This document shows, piece by piece, positions 53,096-64,000 of a stretch of DNA of 64,000 nt. A program made the position numbers and the translations under genes. The notes beneath the pieces are model-generated. The model made no database searches, was not told the origin of the DNA, and saw only the letters and a program-made list of their open reading frames with translations. Position 1 is the stretch's first letter. Every line of letters begins with the position of its first letter. Source of the stretch: Schaalia canis (lineage in GTDB: Bacteria > Actinomycetota > Actinomycetes > Actinomycetales > Actinomycetaceae); assembly GCF_003858455.1 (NCBI RefSeq), contig NZ_RQZF01000005.1, positions 1-64,000 on the forward strand, read 5' to 3'.

Positions 53096-53956
53096 ATGGA
53101 AGGGGTGCTCATCGGTCTTGGTGTGGGAGTCGGGCTTTTACTGATTCTGTCGGTCGTTGCAGGGGTCCCTGCTGTGCGTTTGCGCTCCCCTCAATGGTTT
53201 TTACGGTGGCAAGATCGCGTACAGCGGGCAAATCTGGAGGGCCTAACCGTTCCACGTCTTGTGGGCGTCAGTGTCGCGCTGTCCTTAGTTGTCTTTGTTG
53301 TCGCTTTTGCGTGGACGGGCGTGGGGCCGGTGAGCCTGATTCTGGCAGTGGTGACTGCCCCTCTTCCGAATGCGTTTGTTTCAGCGCGTGCCCACAAGCG
53401 TTCGCGTCAGATGCGAGAAGTGTGGCCCGAGATCATTGATTCTCTTGTCTCAGGTGTTCGTGCGGGCGCTTCCCTTCCTGACTTACTGATTGACCTGGGG
53501 GAGAATGGGCCCCCGTCCATGCGTGGAGTGTTTGCAGCTTTCGCCGCAGACTACCGTGCGGAAGGACGTTTCGATCCGGCGCTCGTGCGCTTGAAGGAGC
53601 GCTGTGCAGACCCTGTCGCTGATCGGATTGTCGAGGCATTGCGTTTGGCTCGGGAAGTCGGCGGTAGTGACTTGTCGCTGCTTCTTCGTGATCTGGCGAC
53701 TTTGCTGCGTGAGGATGCGCGGGTGCGTGGTGAGCTAGAGGCGCGGCAGTCGTGGACGGTAAATGCGGCCCGTCTTGGTGTTGCTGCGCCCTGGGTGGTG
53801 TTGCTTCTCATTTCGGGCCAGTCCCATGCGGCAGCAGCTTACGCGACCTCTGAAGGGCTGGGGATCTTAGGCTTTGGCGCCATCGTCAGCGCCATTGCTT
53901 ACGCGATCATGCGCAGAATCGGTCGCCTCTCCACTGATCAAAGGTCCTTACGATGA
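53096..53956 (+). CDS. tadB: TadB-like inner-membrane platform protein
   Basis: A 286-residue T2SSF-domain protein. Hydrophobic segments at about residues 4-24, 55-95 and 220-270 flank a cytoplasmic helical region with SLVSGVRAGASLPDLLIDLGENGPPSM and LRLAREVGGSDLSLLLRDLATLLREDARVRGELEARQSW, characteristic of TadB/GspF platforms. It starts one base after the cpaF stop and overlaps tadC by four bases. Confidence 0.88.
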   Translation: MEGVLIGLGVGVGLLLILSVVAGVPAVRLRSPQWFLRWQDRVQRANLEGLTVPRLVGVSVALSLVVFVVAFAWTGVGPVSLILAVVTAPLPNAFVSARAHKRSRQMREVWPEIIDSLVSGVRAGASLPDLLIDLGENGPPSMRGVFAAFAADYRAEGRFDPALVRLKERCADPVADRIVEALRLAREVGGSDLSLLLRDLATLLREDARVRGELEARQSWTVNAARLGVAAPWVVLLLISGQSHAAAAYATSEGLGILGFGAIVSAIAYAIMRRIGRLSTDQRSLR

Positions 53957-55005
53957 ACACGCTGACAGTAGTGACAGTGGCAAGCCTACTGTGGACGAGT
54001 CCGATTCCCTTACCTCCCGTTGATCCCTACGAGGCTCAAAGTGGCGTTGATGCGAACGAGATGATGTCCGGGTATTACGGGCAGGCTGGGGAACTGGGCC
54101 TTTCATCAGCGCCACTGTCGGCTGGCTTTGGGGGCGTTCTCGTTGCGCTCTTAGCGGCTACTGGCATTTTCTTCATTGCGAACGCCTTTCATCGACATCG
54201 CATCACCTTGGCTTCTCGGCTTCGCAACGTGCGCCAACCGCAAAGCCAACGTGATCAGCGTGTTCCTCGGTGGCTGCAGCGTCGTTGGATGCAGGTGGTG
54301 GAGGCCATAGGATCCACCTCAGCTTCAGTGGAACGGCGCCTTGAGCTCCTTGGTGGGGCGCAGACTTTAGCGCATTTCCGACTCCAACAGGTTATTGCAA
54401 CGCTTGTTTCGATGGCTACCCTTGGCGCGGCAACCGCCCTTGTGATGGCTCGTCTGACGGTGAGTGGGTTTGTCAGTGTCCTCCTGTCTCTTGCTATTGG
54501 GGCGCTGGCAGGAGCGGCACTGTGGGATCAGCTTTTGACGGCGCGCGCGCAAAGACGGCAAAGACTCATTGACTCTCAAGTGCCTGACATGTCCGACTTG
54601 CTGGCATTGGCTGTTGGGGCTGGAGAGTCTATTCCCGGTGCCCTATCGAGGGTGTCGCAGGTGACCGCTAGTGAACTCGCCGGTGAGATTTCGAGGACCG
54701 TTTCTGAACTGACTCTGGGCAGGCCCACCTCCCAGGCGTTGAGTCAGCTTGCTGAGCGAAACGATTCGCCGTCACTGAGCCGCCTCTGTCAAACGATGGT
54801 GACAGCCATCGAACGCGGCTCTCCACTGGCTTTAGTGCTCCACGATCAAGCGCAAGATATCCGCGAACACAATCGTCAGCGTCTGTTGGAAGAAGGCGGT
54901 AAACGAGAGATCGTCATGCTGTTCCCCGTTGTCTTCCTCATTCTTCCCATCACCATTCTTTTTGCCCTCTACCCCGGATTAGCGGCACTCAAAATTGGCC
55001 CCTAA
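53953..55005 (+). CDS. tadC: TadC-like inner-membrane platform protein
   Basis: A 350-residue second platform protein. An N-terminal signal or membrane segment is followed by a helix at about residues 50-72, a pair near 137-185 and a C-terminal helix pair ending FPVVFLILPITILFALYPGLAAL. The cytoplasmic T2SSF part contains MSDLLALAVGAGESIPGALSRVSQ and EEGGKREIVMLFP. It would form the membrane base of the pilus machine with TadB. Confidence 0.87.
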   Translation: MNTLTVVTVASLLWTSPIPLPPVDPYEAQSGVDANEMMSGYYGQAGELGLSSAPLSAGFGGVLVALLAATGIFFIANAFHRHRITLASRLRNVRQPQSQRDQRVPRWLQRRWMQVVEAIGSTSASVERRLELLGGAQTLAHFRLQQVIATLVSMATLGAATALVMARLTVSGFVSVLLSLAIGALAGAALWDQLLTARAQRRQRLIDSQVPDMSDLLALAVGAGESIPGALSRVSQVTASELAGEISRTVSELTLGRPTSQALSQLAERNDSPSLSRLCQTMVTAIERGSPLALVLHDQAQDIREHNRQRLLEEGGKREIVMLFPVVFLILPITILFALYPGLAALKIGP

Positions 55006-55048
55006 ACGGAAAACGACATCTGAAACACCTGTCCACCAAGGAGAAAAC

Positions 55049-55255
55049 ATGACTGTTCTTCGCTCTTATCTTGATCGTCTGCATCGCGTGATCCTCCCTC
55101 TCCGCGAGGGTGATGACCCCGAACGTGGGGATGTCCCAGGGTGGGTTCTCATCACTTTGATGACGGCTGCCCTGGTTGCTGCAATCTGGGCAGTGGCGAA
55201 TGAAGCCTTGACTCAACTTTTTGAACAGGCGATGCAGCGTTTTGCTGGCCGCTAA
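55049..55255 (+). CDS. Pilin-like small membrane protein
   Basis: A 68-residue protein (the gene starts at ATG 55049, after AAGGAG). A charged N-terminus of about 28 residues (DDPERGD) is followed by one hydrophobic helix VPGWVLITLMTAALVAAIWAVA and a short amphipathic tail. Position after tadC is where the Flp pilin gene belongs. The usual Flp hallmark, a Gly cleavage site with Glu five residues on (G/TAEYA), is not visible, so processing must differ or it may be an accessory subunit. Confidence 0.75.
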   Translation: MTVLRSYLDRLHRVILPLREGDDPERGDVPGWVLITLMTAALVAAIWAVANEALTQLFEQAMQRFAGR

Positions 55256-55256
55256 C

Positions 55257-55652
55257 ATGCCTCTCCCAGGTGACGGAGGGAAAGACGATGAAGAAGGATC
55301 CGAGGTTGTCTCGCACATCCTCGTCCAATTCCTTGTTCTTCTTGTCGTTCTGATCCTTCTGCAAAGCGCGCTACTCGTTCACACCCGCAACACCACTATC
55401 TCTGCTGCGGGCGAAGGCGCACGACGTGCCGCCCTGCTTGGAGGAAACTCAGCGGAGGCCCAACAGCGTGTAGAAGAACTGCTGGAGAGCCTGCTGGGGG
55501 CCAACCCCTCCCGCACTGTTACCCTCACTACCCGACCGGACCATGCAGGGACGGTCGCTGTTGTCACGATACGCACCACACTGCCAGTATTTCTCACGCT
55601 GGGGCCGCAGATGCTTGAAGTCCAGGGCAGTGCAGTCATGGAAGGACCGTGA
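55257..55652 (+). CDS. TadE-like pseudopilin
   Basis: About 131 residues from ATG 55257, two bases after the previous stop codon; no good ribosome-binding site is visible, so coupling is likely. An acidic N-terminus (GGKDDEEGSEVVSHI) leads into a hydrophobic helix (about 20-40) and an extracytoplasmic domain with AGEGARRAALLGGNSAEAQQRV. The layout fits TadE/TadF minor pseudopilins. GTG of the next gene overlaps its stop codon. Confidence 0.75.
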   Translation: MPLPGDGGKDDEEGSEVVSHILVQFLVLLVVLILLQSALLVHTRNTTISAAGEGARRAALLGGNSAEAQQRVEELLESLLGANPSRTVTLTTRPDHAGTVAVVTIRTTLPVFLTLGPQMLEVQGSAVMEGP

Positions 55653-56125
55653 GAGTGCCTGTGGTGAGTAACGACAGTGTCCAACACCGTGGGCACCCGC
55701 GAAGCACACAGTGGCGGCCCGAGGAAAAAGGTGAAGCCCTCATTGAGTTCATCGCCGTGATGATCCTTTTTGTTATCCCGGTGTTCTACATCATCTTGTC
55801 CTTAGGGCAGTTACAAGCATCCACCTACGCCGCTGAGGCAGCAGCACGCAACGCTGCTCGGATATTGGCAGCGAATCCTGCGGCCCATTCCCTGGCTGAA
55901 CGGCAAGCTCAGTTGGCTTTTAGTGATTTTGGGCTTCCTGCCCCGCAGATCCATGCTGCCTGCCAGCCAGCGGAGTGTTCAACGGACGGTGTGGTGACAG
56001 TGAGCGTGGAATCGCAGGTTCCTTTACCCCTCGTTCCCGATTGGATAGGGGCGCGGGCGTCGATTCCTGTGATGGCGCAGGTGAGTATGCCGGTGGAGGG
56101 GTTGAGCGTTCATGGCCTGGAATAG
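55649..56125 (+). CDS. TadE-family pseudopilin
   Basis: A 158-residue protein, GTG start overlapping the previous gene by four bases. It has a basic/hydrophilic N-terminus of about 25 residues, then GEALIEFIAVMILFVIPVFYIILSLGQLQASTYAAEAAARNAARILA. This is the standard TadE motif, with Glu five residues after the Gly as in pilin-like processing sites. Two cysteines near residues 105-110 may pair. It probably forms part of the pilus tip or base. Confidence 0.82.
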   Translation: MRVPVVSNDSVQHRGHPRSTQWRPEEKGEALIEFIAVMILFVIPVFYIILSLGQLQASTYAAEAAARNAARILAANPAAHSLAERQAQLAFSDFGLPAPQIHAACQPAECSTDGVVTVSVESQVPLPLVPDWIGARASIPVMAQVSMPVEGLSVHGLE

Positions 56126-56633
56126 GTACCGCGTTAAAGAGGACATACTCGACGGTCAGCACAAGAACACCGTGCGAGTGCTCCTGGGCGACAGTGAGGA
56201 CACTGTCGATTCTGAGGAGGGACGCATCGGCGTCCTCATGGCAGTGCTGGTGATGATTGTGCTTATTGCCTGCCTGGTGGCCGCCAATATTGCGGCTGTG
56301 CATTTACAGCACCGCAGGCTTTTAGCCTGCGCTGATGCCCTTGCGCTCGCGGCTTCGGGTCATGTTGATGCGCACCCTTTTTATGCCAGCGGTGGTCACG
56401 ATCTTGAGGTCAATCCTGCGTGGGCTTTGGATGTGGCGCGGGGGCGTTTAGTGGATTTGTCAACGTCGACGTGTCAGGTGGGAGAGGGGGTGCAGGTGCT
56501 GAGGGTGGAGCGTTCGGCAAAGGATGTGGTGGTCGAGGTCGGTGCGCAAGCTCGTTTGCCGTTGACCCCTCCTTTTGTTGATGCTCTTGTGGCACCGCGG
56601 CTTCAAGAGTCTGGTGCTGCGGTCACTCGCTAG
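56112..56633 (+). CDS. TadG/Rv3660-type pilus-assembly protein
   Basis: A 173-residue protein overlapping the preceding gene by 14 bases. EEGRIGVLMAVLVMIVLIACLVAANIAAVHLQHRRLLACADALALAASG is the conserved TadE/G-like N-terminal helix (about residues 36-75) found as the last gene of actinobacterial tad loci. The rest is an extracytoplasmic domain of about 95 residues. It closes the seven-gene locus; no prepilin peptidase is encoded here. Confidence 0.8.
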   Translation: MAWNRYRVKEDILDGQHKNTVRVLLGDSEDTVDSEEGRIGVLMAVLVMIVLIACLVAANIAAVHLQHRRLLACADALALAASGHVDAHPFYASGGHDLEVNPAWALDVARGRLVDLSTSTCQVGEGVQVLRVERSAKDVVVEVGAQARLPLTPPFVDALVAPRLQESGAAVTR

Positions 56634-56688
56634 GAGAAAACGGCACCTCGCTCAGAGAAGAGGGGCCGGTCCAAGGAAAGGAGTGTTG

Positions 56689-58175
<1,487 letters not shown>

Positions 58176-58200
58176 TCGGATTGCCTGCTGAGACTGCGCG

Positions 58201-58236
58201 GCGGGGCGGAGGACAATGTCCTCCGCCCCGCCTTTT
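58201..58236 (+). terminator. Rho-independent terminator after gdhA
   Basis: A perfect 14-bp stem (58201-58214 with 58218-58231), loop AAT, followed by CTTTTTG. Confidence 0.95.
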
Positions 58237-58417
58237 TGCCTACGAACAGGAATGAGCCCTTGTTGCATGTGAGGTGAGAAAAACGATCCACAATCAGGGG
58301 AAACCCCAATAGCGCTGAGGGCGCAAATGGGGAACACTGATATGACAGGACGTTTCGTTAGAAAATGACGTCCTTCCAGAAGACGCACACGCCCACCGCC
58401 GCGACAGAAAGCCCCTT

Positions 58418-61400
58418 ATGCTTGAGCTCCGCTCCATCCGCAAGGCCTACACCACAGCAAGCCTGGTGCAGGTCGCCCTCAACGACGTCTCCGTGGCCTT
58501 CCGAGACAATGAATTCATCGCCATCTTGGGTCAATCCGGGTCGGGCAAAACCACAATGCTGAACATTATCGGCGGCCTTGACCAGTTCGATGCTGGTGAC
58601 CTTGTCATTGACGGCATCTCCACCCGCGACTACAAAGACCGCGATTGGGACACTTACCGTAATAATCGTATTGGCTTTGTCTTCCAGGCATATAACCTCA
58701 TCACTCACCAGTCAGTGCTTGCCAATGTCGAGCTCGCCCTCACTCTTTCCGGTGTGAGCCGCAGCGAAAGACGTGAACGCGCTCGCCAAGCTCTCGTTGA
58801 CGTCGGCCTCGCCGATCACATTCACAAGAAGCCCAATCAGCTTTCTGGTGGCCAGATGCAGCGCGTTGCTATCGCCCGCGCCCTCGTGAACGATCCTGAA
58901 ATCCTCCTGGCTGATGAGCCTACCGGTGCTCTCGACTCAGCAACCTCCGTGCAAGTGATGGACTTACTGAAGGAAGTTGCCAAGGACCGCTTGGTCATTA
59001 TGGTCACGCACAATCCTGAACTGGCGCACCATTACGCCACCCGTATTGTAGAGCTGGCTGACGGGCGGGTGATCGCCGATTCTGACCCCTTTGATCCGAC
59101 CGCCCACGAACAGCGTGAGGCGAAGGATATTCGCCGTGCCTCCATGTCCTTCTTCACTGCTTTAGCGTTGTCTTTCTCGAATCTCATGACGAAGAAAGGC
59201 CGCACCTTGATGACGGCCTTCGCCGGGTCGATCGGCATTATCGGTATCGCGGCGATCCTCGCTTTGGCTAATGGCGTGAACGAGTACATTGCTCAACGCG
59301 AAGAAGAGCTCCTTACCACCTACCCGCTGTCCATTGAGAAGGTTGGTTTTGACTTCGGGGTCTTTTTTGAGCAGCGCAGCGGCCACATTGCCGACGATAG
59401 TCCGCAAAGTCAGGAGGACGCCGAGGGCGGACAGTCAGTGACCACGGCGCGCACGGACTCGCGCTTTGACGACACTCTCGACCGGGTGACCAACAATGAC
59501 TTGCGCTCCCTGAGGACCTTCCTTCTGCGAGATGGTGGCAATATTTCCTCCCACGTGCAGAGCATTGATTACACCTACAAGGTGACGCCGCACCTGTTCT
59601 TGCCTATGGATGCGAAGTATGTCAAGGATGAGCCTGTGCAGGCCCACCCCTCGACCCTGCTTGAACAGCAGGGCGTCGAAGCTGCCTTGCCCGCGTTCTT
59701 CGCTGCAAACGCCCAGACAGACGTTTTCCGTCAACTTCCCTCCAGCCCGGGAATCTACGAGGACAACATTGGCTTGGTCAAGGGCAACTGGCCCCAATCC
59801 AAGGAGGAAATGATCCTTGTTCTGCCAGCCAGCGGTGAACTGGTGGACGTCCTGGAGTACAACATGGGGTTGCGTGATCGTTCAGAGATCACCAAGAGCT
59901 TGGATCGTCACAATTTACGAGGCCGTAGCAGCGGGGCAAGTGCCGCTGACAAGGGACAGTCGGGTGATGCAGGGGGGGCGGATGCTCCCACCTCAGCTTC
60001 TTCGCAAAGTGGGAGGGAGGAGCGTGTCTACTCCTACGACGAATTCATGAAGGTGACCTACAAACTCATCAACGCGGGGGATCGCTACACCTGGGATGAG
60101 TCCTTGAAGGTTTGGGCTGACCAGTCAAAAAACAAGGAACATATGACTCGCCTGGTCAACGCGGGCGAGACACTGAAGATCGTCGGCGTAGCAAAGGCTC
60201 TTGAAGTCGATGACGCTCCCGCGCTGGTACCCGGCATTTACTACACGCCTGAACTGACGGAGCACCTGATCCGAACATCAGAAAAATCTGGCATTGTGAA
60301 GGATCAGCTTGCTCGGCCCAATATCAATGTGGTGACAGGAAAGTCCTTTGATGAGGAAGGCAAAGAAGATCCTCTGAAGGGCTTTGACATGTCGAAGCTT
60401 TTGAGCATTGATGAGGCCAAGATCCAAGAAGCCTTTGGTGGAGGCGCAGACGCTCTGGCGTCGAAGCTGTCCGGGTTGGATATGAGCGGCCTTGACCTGT
60501 CAGGCCTCGACCTGAGCGGGATGGACCTCAGCGGCCTTGACATGAGCAACCTTGACCTTTCCTCCCTGGACATGTCCCAGATTGATCTTTCTGGCGTGAG
60601 CGCAGCCGTTGATCCTTCGGCGATTGACTTCTCAGCACTGACGGCTCAGTTCCCAGAGTTGGCCAAGGTGGACCTCGTCAAAATCGCGCAGGCCGCTTTC
60701 GCTGACGGCGTCATCGCGCCCGACGCGGGACAGCGCCTCACGCCCCTCCTCAATTCTCTTGCCCAAGACTTCCTTCTCTACCAGCAACAACACGCCGGTG
60801 AGGGGAAGAGCATCACAGACCTTGCCATTGAATTCTTCAGCCAAGAGAGCGTTTCTGCGCGGGTGCGTGACACCCTCACTGACCCGCAGATCATTAACCA
60901 GGACAAGCTCCTGGCCAACCTCACGAAGGCTTTGGGAGAGGATCCCGCCCTCCAACACGTCAGCCAGGCAATGATGGACACCCTCGTCTCCAGCGTGGGC
61001 GAGCAGTTGGCAAAGGCTTTCATGAACACGATCTCGCAGGCAATCGGCACGCAGATCCAGCAGGCCATGGCGCAGACGATGACCGCGCTCATGACCCAAA
61101 TCCAAGAGCAGATTGTCAGCCAACTTCAAAATGCTGCTGCCAGCTTCCAAGGTTCCATGGCCGATGCCTTCACCATTGACGAGAAGAAGTTGGCTGAAGC
61201 TTTCGTCTTTAAGGCGAATGCGGAAGAGCTGTCGACAATCTTCACGTCGATCCTCACCTCAAGCCGCGATACCTACGATACGAATCTCAAGAAGTTCGGT
61301 CATGGAGACCTCACCGACCCTGACACCATCAATATCTACCCCCTGAGCTTTGAGGATAAGGAACACGTCAAAACCATCCTTGAGGACTACAACACCTCGA

Positions 61401-61891
61401 TGCGCGATCAAGGACAGGACAAGAAGGTCATCACCTACACCGACTTCGTAGGGGCACTCATGTCAGGCGTGACGGAGATCGTCAACATGATCTCAACCAT
61501 GCTGATCGCATTCGTTGCGATATCCCTTGTCGTCTCCTCGATTATGATCGGCATCATTACCTATATTTCCGTGCTGGAACGCAAGAAAGAGATCGGTATT
61601 CTGCGGTCTATTGGCGCCTCACGAGGTGACATCCGCCGTGTCTTTAACGCTGAAACGATCCTTGTGGGTTTCCTTGCTGGTGTCATCGGCATCGGTGTGA
61701 CGTTACTGCTGACTATTCCTGCTAATGCCATTGTAGAAGCGCAGTTTGACGTGACGGGCATTGCTCAGCTCCCTGTAGTGGCTTCAATTATTCTGATTGC
61801 AATCTCGGTTGTGTTGACCTTGATTGCTGGGCTGATCCCCGCAGGCAAGGCAGCCAAGGCTGACCCGGTGGAGGCCCTACGCTCAGAGTAG
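58418..61891 (+). CDS. Large fused ABC ATPase-permease with pentapeptide-like repeat
   Basis: An 1157-residue protein. The N-terminal ATPase (about 1-230) has Walker [10 protein letters not shown], signature [15 protein letters not shown] and Walker [13 protein letters not shown]. One transmembrane helix near 265-285 is followed by a very long external region of about 720 residues and three helices at about 1010-1150 with MacB/FtsX-type [14 protein letters not shown]. The external region contains a run of five-residue repeats ([10 protein letters not shown]) at about 683-728, then a long helical segment with mostly amphipathic sequence. No adaptor gene is adjacent. Substrate unknown; role in envelope protein or lipid handling is a guess. 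Confidence 0.85.
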   Translation: MLELRSIRKAYTTASLVQVALNDVSVAFRDNEFIAILGQSGSGKTTMLNIIGGLDQFDAGDLVIDGISTRDYKDRDWDTYRNNRIGFVFQAYNLITHQSVLANVELALTLSGVSRSERRERARQALVDVGLADHIHKKPNQLSGGQMQRVAIARALVNDPEILLADEPTGALDSATSVQVMDLLKEVAKDRLVIMVTHNPELAHHYATRIVELADGRVIADSDPFDPTAHEQREAKDIRRASMSFFTALALSFSNLMTKKGRTLMTAFAGSIGIIGIAAILALANGVNEYIAQREEELLTTYPLSIEKVGFDFGVFFEQRSGHIADDSPQSQEDAEGGQSVTTARTDSRFDDTLDRVTNNDLRSLRTFLLRDGGNISSHVQSIDYTYKVTPHLFLPMDAKYVKDEPVQAHPSTLLEQQGVEAALPAFFAANAQTDVFRQLPSSPGIYEDNIGLVKGNWPQSKEEMILVLPASGELVDVLEYNMGLRDRSEITKSLDRHNLRGRSSGASAADKGQSGDAGGADAPTSASSQSGREERVYSYDEFMKVTYKLINAGDRYTWDESLKVWADQSKNKEHMTRLVNAGETLKIVGVAKALEVDDAPALVPGIYYTPELTEHLIRTSEKSGIVKDQLARPNINVVTGKSFDEEGKEDPLKGFDMSKLLSIDEAKIQEAFGGGADALASKLSGLDMSGLDLSGLDLSGMDLSGLDMSNLDLSSLDMSQIDLSGVSAAVDPSAIDFSALTAQFPELAKVDLVKIAQAAFADGVIAPDAGQRLTPLLNSLAQDFLLYQQQHAGEGKSITDLAIEFFSQESVSARVRDTLTDPQIINQDKLLANLTKALGEDPALQHVSQAMMDTLVSSVGEQLAKAFMNTISQAIGTQIQQAMAQTMTALMTQIQEQIVSQLQNAAASFQGSMADAFTIDEKKLAEAFVFKANAEELSTIFTSILTSSRDTYDTNLKKFGHGDLTDPDTINIYPLSFEDKEHVKTILEDYNTSMRDQGQDKKVITYTDFVGALMSGVTEIVNMISTMLIAFVAISLVVSSIMIGIITYISVLERKKEIGILRSIGASRGDIRRVFNAETILVGFLAGVIGIGVTLLLTIPANAIVEAQFDVTGIAQLPVVASIILIAISVVLTLIAGLIPAGKAAKADPVEALRSE
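60467..60600 (+). repeat. 15-bp tandem coding repeat (pentapeptide-like)
   Basis: About nine consecutive degenerate 15-base units encode [30 protein letters not shown] and IDLSG inside the large ABC transporter. The DNA has drifted in third positions, so the repeat is kept at protein level. Confidence 0.8.
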
Positions 61892-61973
61892 GAACCCTTT
61901 TAGGGTGGGTGTTTTCTTCCTCATTTTTTCGCCTCTATCCCCGTCGAGGGGCGACGAGGCGGCATCAATCGAC

Positions 61974-61979
61974 TAGGCT
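61974..61979 (+). promoter_or_regulatory. -10 element of a leaderless promoter (prfB)
   Basis: TAGGCT is followed by six bases (TGCCAC) and the GTG start at 61986; no Shine-Dalgarno is present. Confidence 0.55.
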
Positions 61980-61985
61980 TGCCAC

Positions 61986-63101
61986 GTGGCCATTGAGTTT
62001 TCTGAAGAGATCCAAGCACTGCGCACCACGATGGAAAACATCATCGCGGTCGTCCAGCCTGACAACCTCCGCGTTCAGATCGAGGAACTGTCCGAAAAAG
62101 CGGCAGCTCCCGACCTGTGGGATGATCCTGCCCGCGCGCAGGAAGTCACCTCGGAACTGAGCCATCGCCAGTCAGAACTGGACCGTGTCACCACCATGTC
62201 TGAGCGTATCGATGACCTTGAGGCTATGGTGGAAATGGCCGGTGAAGACCCCGACGAAGCTGAGCTGCTTCTTGAAGAGGCTGAAGGCGATCTCGCCGCC
62301 CTCAAGAAGGACATCTCCGACCTGGAAATCCGCACCCTTTTGGATGGCGAATACGACGAACGCAACGCCGTTATCACGATCCGTTCGGGCGCAGGTGGTG
62401 TTGACGCGGCAGACTTCGCAGAGATTCTCTTGCGTATGTACCTGCGTTGGGCCGAACGCCACGGCTACCCCACGAAGGTGATGGATACGTCTTATGCGGA
62501 AGAGGCCGGTCTGAAGTCAGCTACCTTTGAGGTTCAGGCTCCTTACGCTTACGGCACCTTGTCGGTGGAGGCTGGGACGCACCGCCTCGTGCGTATTAGC
62601 CCCTTCGATAATCAGGGCCGCCGTCAGACCTCTTTTGCTGCTGTCGAGGTCATTCCCCTGATCGAGTCCACTGATCACATTGAGATTCCTGAGCATGAAC
62701 TCAAGGTGGACGTGTTCCGTTCCTCCGGTCCTGGCGGCCAGTCGGTCAACACCACGGACTCGGCTGTGCGCATGACCCACATTCCAACGGGCATTGTGGT
62801 GTCCATGCAGGATGAGAAGTCGCAGATCCAAAACCGTGCTGCCGCCCTTCGTGTGCTCCAGTCTCGACTGCTTGTACTGCGCCACGAGGAAGAACAGGCT
62901 AAGAAGAAGGAACTCGCCGGTGACGTGAAGGCCTCTTGGGGTGACCAGATGCGTTCCTACGTCCTCCAGCCTTATCAGATGGTCAAAGACCTTCGAACCG
63001 AGTTTGAATCAGGCAACCCTCAAAACGTTTTTGACGGCGACATTGACGGCTTTATCAATGCTGGCATCCGCTGGCGCAAGAATCAGGCCGCTGAGTCCTG
63101 A
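61986..63101 (+). CDS. prfB: Peptide chain release factor 2
   Basis: A 371-residue class I release factor reading UGA and UAA. The stop-codon-recognition tripeptide SPF is at 205-207 and the peptidyl-hydrolysis motif GGQ at 250-252 (SGPGGQSVN). The frame is continuous from GTG 61986, so the autoregulatory frameshift known from E. coli prfB is absent. In many actinobacteria ftsE, ftsX and smpB follow prfB; here a convergent CAP-domain gene follows instead. Confidence 0.95.
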   Translation: MAIEFSEEIQALRTTMENIIAVVQPDNLRVQIEELSEKAAAPDLWDDPARAQEVTSELSHRQSELDRVTTMSERIDDLEAMVEMAGEDPDEAELLLEEAEGDLAALKKDISDLEIRTLLDGEYDERNAVITIRSGAGGVDAADFAEILLRMYLRWAERHGYPTKVMDTSYAEEAGLKSATFEVQAPYAYGTLSVEAGTHRLVRISPFDNQGRRQTSFAAVEVIPLIESTDHIEIPEHELKVDVFRSSGPGGQSVNTTDSAVRMTHIPTGIVVSMQDEKSQIQNRAAALRVLQSRLLVLRHEEEQAKKKELAGDVKASWGDQMRSYVLQPYQMVKDLRTEFESGNPQNVFDGDIDGFINAGIRWRKNQAAES

Positions 63102-63151
63102 CCAGCGCTGACAGAACGTTCTAACTGAGTGTTTCCTGTCCATCCTGTTCA

Positions 63152-63198
63152 ATGCTTGTCCCCTTTCTCCTGAGTGCCAGGAGAAAGGGGACAAGCAT
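63152..63198 (+). terminator. Bidirectional terminator between prfB and CAP gene
   Basis: A perfect 21-bp inverted repeat (63152-63172 with 63178-63198) with loop AGTGC, between convergent genes. Confidence 0.9.
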
Positions 63199-63214
63199 AT
63201 GCGGACGGCGTCTT

Positions 63215-64000
63215 TTAGCGGTGAGCGTATTGACGGCGCAGAGTGAGCAGGAGCGCTCCTGATGCAAGGATGATCAGTGCAACACCGACGAAGGATGCCT
63301 GAAGGCCGGTGGCGGAAAGCCCTGACGGAGCCTTCATGTGGCCTGCAGCAGAGGGCGCCTTCTTCGTCGTATCGACATCCTCAACGGGCTGAATGTACTG
63401 GGTGCCCTTCACCTGCGGCTGAGGCTGAGATTGGGGACGGTCAGAATGGGATTGAGCCTGGTCGGGCGCCGATTGGCTTGCTTCAGCGCCAGCACTATTC
63501 CCCTGATCGTTACGAGGTGTGGTTTCTGAGGCAGAGGTGGTCTCAGACGGTGATGGCGTTGCCTGCGGCGCTGGGGCGGTGGAAGAAGCGTCCCCGGTCC
63601 AGGATGGTGCGGTTATTGAGGTATCGACCGAGGGCGAAGAGCCACTGGAAACAGATCCGCTGGAAACAACAGTGAGGTGGGACTGATCGGGGTAGCTCGC
63701 AAAGTTCTGCGTGCCATACCACGATCGAGTCGAGGGATTGTAAGAGATCCCCACACCAATAGCATTCGTGTCAGGGTCGATCATATTGGCGTAGTGCCCA
63801 GGGGAGTTTTCCCACTGAAGATACAGCTCCGTACCAGCGTCATCGTCGCTTGAGCTTTGACGCATCGCCACATTTTCGGAGGCGCGCCTCCATCCACCGG
63901 GGTAGTAGTCTGCGAAACCTGGGCGATGGTCAAAGACGCCGGTGGCAGCCATGTACTCGCTCCAGTTTTGGGCGACAGCATCAAGTTCTGCTACGCGAAC
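63215..64000 (-). CDS. CAP-domain (SCP/PR1) surface protein, 5' end outside window
   Basis: The 261 codons visible run off the right edge, so the N-terminus and any signal peptide are missing. The first part holds CAP-domain blocks: AELDAVAQNWSEYM, GVFDHRPGF, SENVAMR, LYLQWENSPGHYANMIDPDTNAIGVGISY. A Ser/Thr/Pro/Gln-rich spacer of about 110 residues follows, then LSATG, a hydrophobic helix (FVGVALIILASGALLLTL) and RRQYAHR. LSATG resembles a sortase LPxTG signal, so wall anchoring is likely. CAP proteins are often secreted with unclear molecular function. Confidence 0.85.
   Translation of the reverse strand, partial: VRVAELDAVAQNWSEYMAATGVFDHRPGFADYYPGGWRRASENVAMRQSSSDDDAGTELYLQWENSPGHYANMIDPDTNAIGVGISYNPSTRSWYGTQNFASYPDQSHLTVVSSGSVSSGSSPSVDTSITAPSWTGDASSTAPAPQATPSPSETTSASETTPRNDQGNSAGAEASQSAPDQAQSHSDRPQSQPQPQVKGTQYIQPVEDVDTTKKAPSAAGHMKAPSGLSATGLQASFVGVALIILASGALLLTLRRQYAHR

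Noticed and set aside
61986-62100. Programmed frameshift in prfB
   Set aside because: The frame is open from GTG 61986 with no in-frame UGA near the start, unlike E. coli.

Overview
The window reads as a chromosomal segment of a high-GC Gram-positive bacterium, most likely an Actinomycetaceae member (Schaalia/Actinomyces type). Support comes from actinobacterial marker families (DUF3117, DUF3107, the MiaE-like ferritin-fold protein, AdnA-AdnB, an Mrp ATPase lacking the CxxC pair, actinobacterial Tad genes), frequent GTG/TTG starts, and many promoters that appear to give leaderless mRNAs. The genus is an inference. I recognised no tRNA, rRNA or insertion sequence.

Layout. 1-1861: trailer half of a type I-E-like CRISPR array (31 repeats, 30 unique spacers; leader and cas genes would lie to the left, outside the window), followed by decayed repeat remnants up to about 2089. 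2138-4273: two small membrane proteins of unknown function and an FRG-domain protein. 4383-15028: mostly housekeeping genes: purine nucleoside phosphorylase and phosphohexomutase, dapE, a LOG-family protein, DUF3117, a DUF5684-like membrane protein, an O-methyltransferase, the Mrp Fe-S carrier, DUF1003 and MgtE_N/CBS proteins, and a general-stress membrane protein. 15327-21455: a 2042-residue membrane-anchored surface protein built of Ig/cadherin-like and fibronectin III repeats. 21567-25462: aminopeptidase P, PHP phosphoesterase, MarC, pyrimidine-dimer glycosylase.

25582-40191 is a transport and signalling block. It holds a GntR/YtrA-type regulator with an ABC transporter and a palindromic operator; a lantibiotic-immunity-like ABC transporter (one ATPase, two permeases) with its own histidine kinase and LuxR-type regulator; and a second set made of a MacB-like ABC transporter, a peptidoglycan-binding adaptor, and a two-component system flanked by two paralogous four-cysteine lipoproteins. 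This last set (32690-40191) is the best candidate here for a poorly described system.

40475-51713: a DEAD-box helicase, MiaE-like protein and DUF3107, then the AdnA-AdnB double-strand-break resection motor-nuclease and a phosphotransferase-fold protein that has lost its metal-binding residues. 51890-56633: a compact Tad/Flp-type locus (cpaF, tadB, tadC, pilin-like peptide, three pseudopilin/TadE-G-like proteins). 56689-64000: a short upstream ORF and NADP-type glutamate dehydrogenase, a very large fused ABC transporter with a pentapeptide-like repeat, release factor 2, and the 3' part of a CAP-domain protein with an LPxTG-like anchor. Many gene ends carry strong hairpin terminators, several of them between convergent genes.
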